Positions 54,901 to 62,400 of a stretch of 64,000 nt of DNA are shown in pieces. Position numbers and translations under genes: made by a program. The stretch's first letter is position 1. Every line of letters begins with the position of its first letter. The stretch is from Dama dama. Its lineage: Eukaryota > Chordata > Mammalia > Artiodactyla > Cervidae. The DNA lies in the NCBI RefSeq assembly GCF_033118175.1, contig NC_083701.1, positions 53,519,001-53,583,000 of the forward strand, given 5' to 3'. The notes under the pieces are model-generated. The model did no database searches. It worked only from the letters and a program-made list of their open reading frames with translations, and was not told where the DNA came from.

Positions 54901-57900
54901 GCAGTCCATGGAATTCTCCAGGCCAGAATACTGGAGTAGGTAGCCTTTCCCTTCTCCAGGGGATCTTCCCAACCCAGGGATCGAACTCAGGTCTCCTGTA
55001 TTGTGGGTGGATTCTTTACCAGCTGAGCCACAAGGGAAGCCTGGACTCGGAGCAGAACCATTAAATTCTGTATCCTTGTTGGCAGCTTAAATATATTTTA
55101 AGGCACTTTCTACATGCTAGCACTTCACAGACATTACTCTATTTAATTGTCACAAAATCCTATAAATACATATATTATTGTTTGTTCATATGAATTACAG
55201 AAACTAAGAATTTCAAAGACTGAAAAATTATTTAAAAGTTAGTAACTGAGGTAGGATTCAAATAGAAATATTTGAATATTTCTATTTCTATTCACCCACT
55301 CTTGGGGGTGACCCAAGAGATATGCACGTAGAGGTAGGCTGTATTATTTGAGTAAAATGAACGGGCAAGACAAGTTATCTTTGAAAAGGTCCCAGGGACC
55401 ACTGTGCAACAAACCAGCCATGTGGCCTCAATTTCAAAACTCACAGGCATCATTATTCCTGCCAATGTGTAAATTCCAAGCTAGTTTGCAGAAGCACAGA
55501 TAACCAGGCAGCAGATGTATTACAAGCCACCTTCATGCAAGCTCTGTGCTCTTGTCAAGCAGGTGAATTGAACTCATTTTCCAAGGTCAGAGCAAAGCCT
55601 GAAGGTGTATTGACACTGAATAGCAATAGAAATTAACAAGGTACTCCATTTACTCTGAATTGGCCTGGCGATCTTGGGTAAAGAAGAAAAGGCTTAAGTA
55701 TATAAAGCAGTGATCGTAGAAGGGGGAAGAGAAAAAGAATGGAATGCTTATTACTCCTAAGACTTCAGGGAGAACATTCCGTGTAGTCTCTCTCAGGTAC
55801 CATTGATGCCAACCCTCTCTGACCAACTCCATGATGCTTCCTAAGAGCATAATCTAATCAATATCTGGAAGGGTGATGTGCTGGAAGGAGAAACAAAACT
55901 CTTCCCACCAGGAAGCAAAGTCCAGGATGTCCCTGGTGGTCCAGTGGTTTAGAATCCACCTGCCAAAGCAGAGGACACAGGTTTGATCCCTGGTCCTGGA
56001 ACATCCCACATACCTCAGGGCAACTAAGCCCATGTGCCACAACTACCAATGCCGCACTCCATAGAGCCTGAGAGCTTTAACTACTGAAGCCGGTGTGTCT
56101 CGAGCCCGTGCTCTGCAACAAGAGAAGTCACCGCAACGAAAAACCCGCGCACCGTGACGAAGAGAGCCCCTGTCTGCTGCAACCAGAGAAAGCCTGAGTG
56201 CAGCAAAAAGGACCCAGTGCAGCCAAAAATAAATTTAAAAAAAAAGGAGTGAAGTCTGTCTTCACCCACTGAATCTAAGTCTAGCCTTTTGCTTTAGTCA
56301 CTGAGATATTAGCAAATGTGACATAAGCAGAGTTTAAAAAGCCCCTGTGCATTAGGAATTGCCCTCTTGATTGATGGGACACTGCAACAGCCTGTCAGGA
56401 CAGAACTTGTGGCTTGAGACATCCTAGATACCTCAGTTCCTGCCAGGCCAGGCGAGACTCCAGATACGTGAACAAGGCAATCCTGGACCATTAATCACCA
56501 ACTAACATAGCCAGGATCAAAAGAACTACCCAGATAATCACAAAATTGGGTTGCTTCAAGCTACTAAATCTGGGGGAATGGTTTCTTATGCAGCAAAACC
56601 TAACAAATACAAATGGCAAATGGAAGGTAATTTACATGAACCTCTTGATGTTCTCCATGTAACAGCTATTTTGCATATATCACAATTTTTACCTCCCTAT
56701 TTTCTAGGAATCCTGAAGGGCTTTTTGAATGGGATTATTAGCTATTTGAATAATATCGTCATTTTTCTCTCTGAAATTGGACCTTTCAGCACTAAAAAAT
56801 GTACCACTTAAGGGCAGGGAGTATGTTTTAATATTTTTAGTTAAATTTCCAGTACTTGGCCCAGGGTCTGAAATAAATCATGAGAATATTAAATATATAT
56901 TAACTGTGGCACCAATCAATGTGGTTTTGTGGTTTTTCTCCAGCAACAGAGAAAATAGGAGCAGAGAACTTGATGGCTGGATTGACTGAAAGTTCCTAGT
57001 AAGAAACTGAAGCAGGATTAAGTAAATTTCACAAAATTATAATTTCTATAACAGGAATAATTTATATTTCAAATTTCCCTAGTTAGCTGAATGTCAGTAT
57101 TCTTGAGAATATAGGAACAAAATGTAACAAAATTATGGAGAATGGCAAATTTCAAATTGAACCAATAAGTTAGTATCACTTCCACCAACAAAACAAATTG
57201 AAAATATTTTTATATATAAACTCTTGGTTTTTAAATATCACACAATAGTTTAAAGAAAAGAAAAAAATCTTACTCTTTTCCTTCTTGAAGATGAATATCA
57301 TCTGACCTCTGTGTTGGGCTGGAAAAATAATTGTTGGCATTGGAAGAATGATGGGCAATCCTCACCTTATTCCAAAAAGACAGAGAAAGAGAGGGGGGAA
57401 GGGAGAGACAGAAAAGAATTTACTAATAAACCTTTTCAGCATTTATTTATCATTTATTATTTCTCTCAGCCTTTGACCTTTTATGAACAGAAAAACATGA
57501 AAATACTTCATATTTTTCTTCTAATATATTATTCATGATGAAAAGGATCTTAAAAAATTACCAAAGCTCACTTCACTCCTTGCAACCTTAAAGAACATCA
57601 ACCACACTATTCCATGAACACACACAGATCATAGCTTTTCCACAATTAGAATTGCAAATGGGAAATTTAAAGATCCATACTGGGAGGAAGATTGTTTATT
57701 GTTAAATAAAACATTCTTTTTTTCTGCAGAGAACTTTGAGGGACTTAATCCAAATGAGATCATTAAAAAGAGATCTGAAAGATGCCAAAGATCACTAAAT
57801 GGGTCTGCATTCTACAAAGAGAAGACTTTGGGCTTCCCAACAGAAATGACTATACTGTCTTTAAAAGAAACAAGCTGAAAAACTACTGCAAAATTGGAAT

Positions 57901-59442
57901 TCCTGTGTTACAGGCAGGAATTTAAACTTGTTCATCCAGTCTGAGAGACAACCTTGCCATATATGTAGTGAGTGGATATTCTGTTGATCTATTAATTTCA
58001 CATTTGTGAAATGGTCCTAAAGAAATAACATAAAACATGTAATAATGTAATGAACACAAATGTTCAACAGAGTATTATTTGTGATCATAGAATCTCAGAA
58101 GTTAAAAACATATCAGTATGGGGGAAGTTACTTAAGTTTAGTAACTCATGCAATAACATACTATTTAGTCATCAACATTGCATCATAAAAGCTATTTAAT
58201 AATATGTGAAAAGACTAATACATGACAAAAATGACTATAAAATTGGATGCATGATCCATTTATGTAAAAAATAAAATATAGACAAAAGGAGATAAAACAC
58301 TTTAATCTCATGACCAAGTAATAGCGAAAAAGATCTAGGTAGAATAGTGAAATATTTGTACTCCTCTCCAAATTTCCTATGGGTGATTATAATTCTTTCA
58401 GTATAAAAATAATCTTCAATTTTAAAGGAAATGTATACTTTTTCTTAGGGAAAATTTAGGTATGGAAAAACATTTTCTTTTAGGCATTAGGTTTTCTATA
58501 ATGACTTTATGACTCATATCACATGTGTTAAAATAACCAAGGACCCACCACATAAATTCTTTAGTATATTCATTGGTACTGCATAAATGGGACATATATA
58601 AAGGTTATCATATTGTTTCTATAACATCAAGTGGTATGCTGTGGCTTCCTTACCTTATCTTCTGGAAGTCCAGTCTGGCTGAAATAAATAGCGTAACGGT
58701 CATCACCTTTGATGTAGAATCTATAAACATCAGATTCTGGAGCCACCAAAAATCCACTGAAACGTGCAACAAATGTGTCTTGTTCCATGGGCCAAACATA
58801 GGAAGCTGAATCTGCCCAGCTGGCACCCATGTACCCTGGAGTTTTTTCATTGTATTCGAGAATCTCTTCAAGACGTGCTGGCCGGATATTATTCCACACC
58901 TCAAGCTTTAGACCTCTCCCTCCTGAACATAATAAAAGAAGGCTTTCATCAAAATTTTGATGCAGTATCTCAATAACTTTTACTTGTGTAGTGCTAATAG
59001 ATATTCTATTTTTATTCATATTTTTAGAGTATATATATAAACAAAACAATTATATATATCTCTACATGTACCCAGAGGACAGAGTGCTATTAAGACAGTC
59101 TACAATTTATTTATTATTTCATACATCTAAACCTCTGATTCTACATTATATAAAATGAGTATGATATTATGACTTGCGTGGCTGCTATGGGGATTATATA
59201 CTATATATACATATATTATATATATATATATGGTGATGGTGAAGTCACTCAGTCGTGTCTGACTCCCCGCGACCCCACAGACTGTAGCCTACCATGCTCC
59301 TCCGTCCATGGGATTTTCCAGGCAAGAGTACTGGAGTGGGTTGCCATTTCCTTCTCCAGAGGATGTTCCTGACCAAGAGATTGAACCTGGGTCTCCCGCG
59401 CTGTAGGCACAGACGCTTTACCATCTGAGCCACCAGGGAAGT

Positions 59443-59487
<45 letters not shown>

Positions 59488-62400
59488 GTATATATATATA
59501 TGCACACATATATATGTAAAGTACCTGGTACATAGTGAATGCCTTACATAAGATAGTATTAATATCATTATTATTTTTGATAAGACTGATGTTGCTTTAT
59601 GTAGTCAACACTCAAAACTTCAAGATTCAGACTATTTGATTACAAAACATTCACCCTGATTATTATCTCCAATAAAAGTTACTCAATTAATGGCTCAATG
59701 AACACACACTGTTTGCCTTAGGTTTCTGTTAATACTTTTCTTCTTTTTAACATTACTCTGTGCTGTAGGATTTCATCTCCTTCTTGGACAGAATCAGAGA
59801 GAGAACATTCTCATTTAAAGTAAACTTACACTTGCCAGATTGAGGGCAAGAGGAGAAGCGGACGACAGAGGATGAGCTAGCTGGATGGCATCCCTGACTT
59901 AATGGACATGAGTTTGAGCAAGCTCAGGGAGATAGTGAAGGACAGGAAAGTCCTTCCTTTCCTGTCTGGCCTGCTGCAGTTCATGGGGTCACAAAGAGTC
60001 GGACACGACTTCGCGACTGAACAACAACAACACTTGCCAGTGTTATTTTTTCCTAATTATAATGGAGCCATCTCATTTTTTATTTTTGTTTCTTAAAATA
60101 CAACAACAATCAGGTGCCCGCTTCCTCCCACAGCTTAGGCTTGGCTGGAATGTCTGAATCTGGAAAATAATGACTGCAACTCTTCCCCTGAGTTTGGTTC
60201 GAGAAAGCTTGAGCATGTCAACCTTTTTAAGCAACAGCAAGCTCTGGTATACATAACTTTTTAAAAAGTAATCAATTATAAATATCAAAATTCTCCTCTT
60301 AAACTGGTCGTTTTAAAAGTATTCAAGAGCTTTCCTTGTGGCTCAGTGGTAAAGAATCTGCCTGCCAACTCAGGAGACACGGGTTCGATCCCTGATCCAG
60401 GATGATCCCACATGCTGCAGAGCAACAGCCCGTGATCCATAACTATTGAGCCTGTGCGCTACAGCCTGGGAGTCATGACTCCTGAGAACACGCGCCACAA
60501 CTCCTGGAGGTTACGCGCCCTAGATCCTGTTCTCTGCAACAAGAGAAGCCACCGAAATGAGAAGCCTATGCACTGCAACTAGAGAGCTGCAGTGTGGAAG
60601 GAAATGGCAACCCATTCCGGTGTTCTTGCCTGGAAAATTCCATGGACAGAAGAGCCTGGTGGGCTGCAGCTCATGGGGTCTCAAAGAATTGGACATGACT
60701 GAGTGACTAAACCATCACCACCTGCTCGCCGCAACTAGAAACAAGCCTGTACAGCAATGAAGATCCAACACGGCCATAAATAAATAAATAAAATCATCTT
60801 TTAAAATATCATTCAAAACAAAGACATTTAAAAGGTTAATAAACTGAATTTATTTGGCTTCAAACACCAACCAATGACACAATTATAAACCGATTTCACT
60901 GGGTGCACAAGATGAGACACAAAATCCATGTGCACACATGCACAGCATCACAGGGGTCTAGTTTCAGACCTCAAAGCCCTCAGCTGCACTTTCAATGGCC
61001 ACAGGTGAAAAATCTGAAAAGACTTTTGAGTTCCATTTCTCCCATTCCCTGTGATCACACCTAAATCCTTCTAGATAAGGATTTAACCTCTGCCATTTGA
61101 GAAGAAATAAAGAGCCTCTGATGAAAGTGAAAGAGGAGAGTGAAAAAGTTGGCTTAAAACTCAACATTCAGAAAATTAAGATCATGCCATCTGGTCCCAT
61201 CACTTCATGGCAAATAGATGGGGCAACAATGGAACCAGTGAGAGACTTTATTATCTTGTGCTCCAAAATCACTGCAGATGGTGACTGCAGCCATGAAATT
61301 AAATGACACGTACACCTTGGACAATAAGCTACGACCAACCTAGACAGCATATTAAAAAGCAGAGGCATTACTTTGCCCACTAAGGTCCATCTAGTCAATG
61401 CTATGGTTTTTCCAGTAGTCATGTATAGATGTGAGAGTTGGACTGTAAAGAAAGCTGAACACAGAAGAATTGATGCTTTTGAACTGTGGTGTTGGAGAAG
61501 ACTCTTGAGAGTCCCTTGAACTGCAAGGAGAACAAACCAATCCATCCTAAAGGAAATCAGTCCAGAATATTCATTGGAAGGACTGATGCTGAAGCTTAAA
61601 CTCCAATATTTTGGCCACCTGATGCAAAGAACTGACTCTTTGGAAAAGACCCTGATGCTGGGAAAGATTGAAGGCAGGAGGAGAAGAGGACAACAGAGGA
61701 TGAGATGGTTGGATGACATCACCGACTTGAAGGACATGAGTTTGAGCAAGCTCCGGGAGTTGGTGACGGACAGGGAAGCCTGGCATGCTGTGGTCTGTAG
61801 GGTCGCAAAGAGTCAGACACGACTGAGCAACTGAACTGAACTCATTTATTTTTTAACTAGGAAAAAAGCATTTAAAATGTTTCCATTAGCCTGTACCAAC
61901 ATTTAGTAACAGTCATTTGATTTGAAATAAAAATACCTTTATACTCTATCAATAGAGCTTTCACAAAGTGTCTGAGAAATTTAGGCCAGGTTTACCTCCA
62001 CTCATATAGCCTTGATTCAGCTAATTTAATAGAAATATTTCCTAAATCCAGAAATAAAAGAAAAACTAGGAAGAAATTTATCATTCTCACTACAAATTGT
62101 AAAAAGCTCAGATGGTATTTTTTCTCACTATGTTATGGGCTGAATGTTTGGGTCCCCTCAAAACTAAAATGTTGAAACCTAATGAAACCTAATGCCCAAT
62201 CTGATGGTATTAGGAGGTGTGGCCTGTGGGGAGTGTTCAGACCATGGGAGTAGAGCCATCACGAATGGGATTAGTGCCCTTATGAGGGACCCCACAGAGC
62301 CCCCCAGCCCTGCGAACGCCTAATCTATGAGGAACAGATTCTCATCAGATACCTAATCTGCCAGTGCCATGATCTTGGATTCCTAGCCTCCTAGCCTCCA

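Larger units (their letters stand above)
53520..57273. other. Intron E3-E4
   Basis: 3,754 bp. Bov-tA, CHR and MIR-like elements and a possible MaLR LTR relic (listed). No exon seen. Confidence 0.8.

Noticed and set aside
5028..55042. tRNA genes suggested by tRNA-like boxes (gggttcgatccctgg type).
   Set aside because: All sit in the heads of Bov-tA, Bov-A2 or CHR SINEs with SINE bodies and tails; none folds as a free tRNA.
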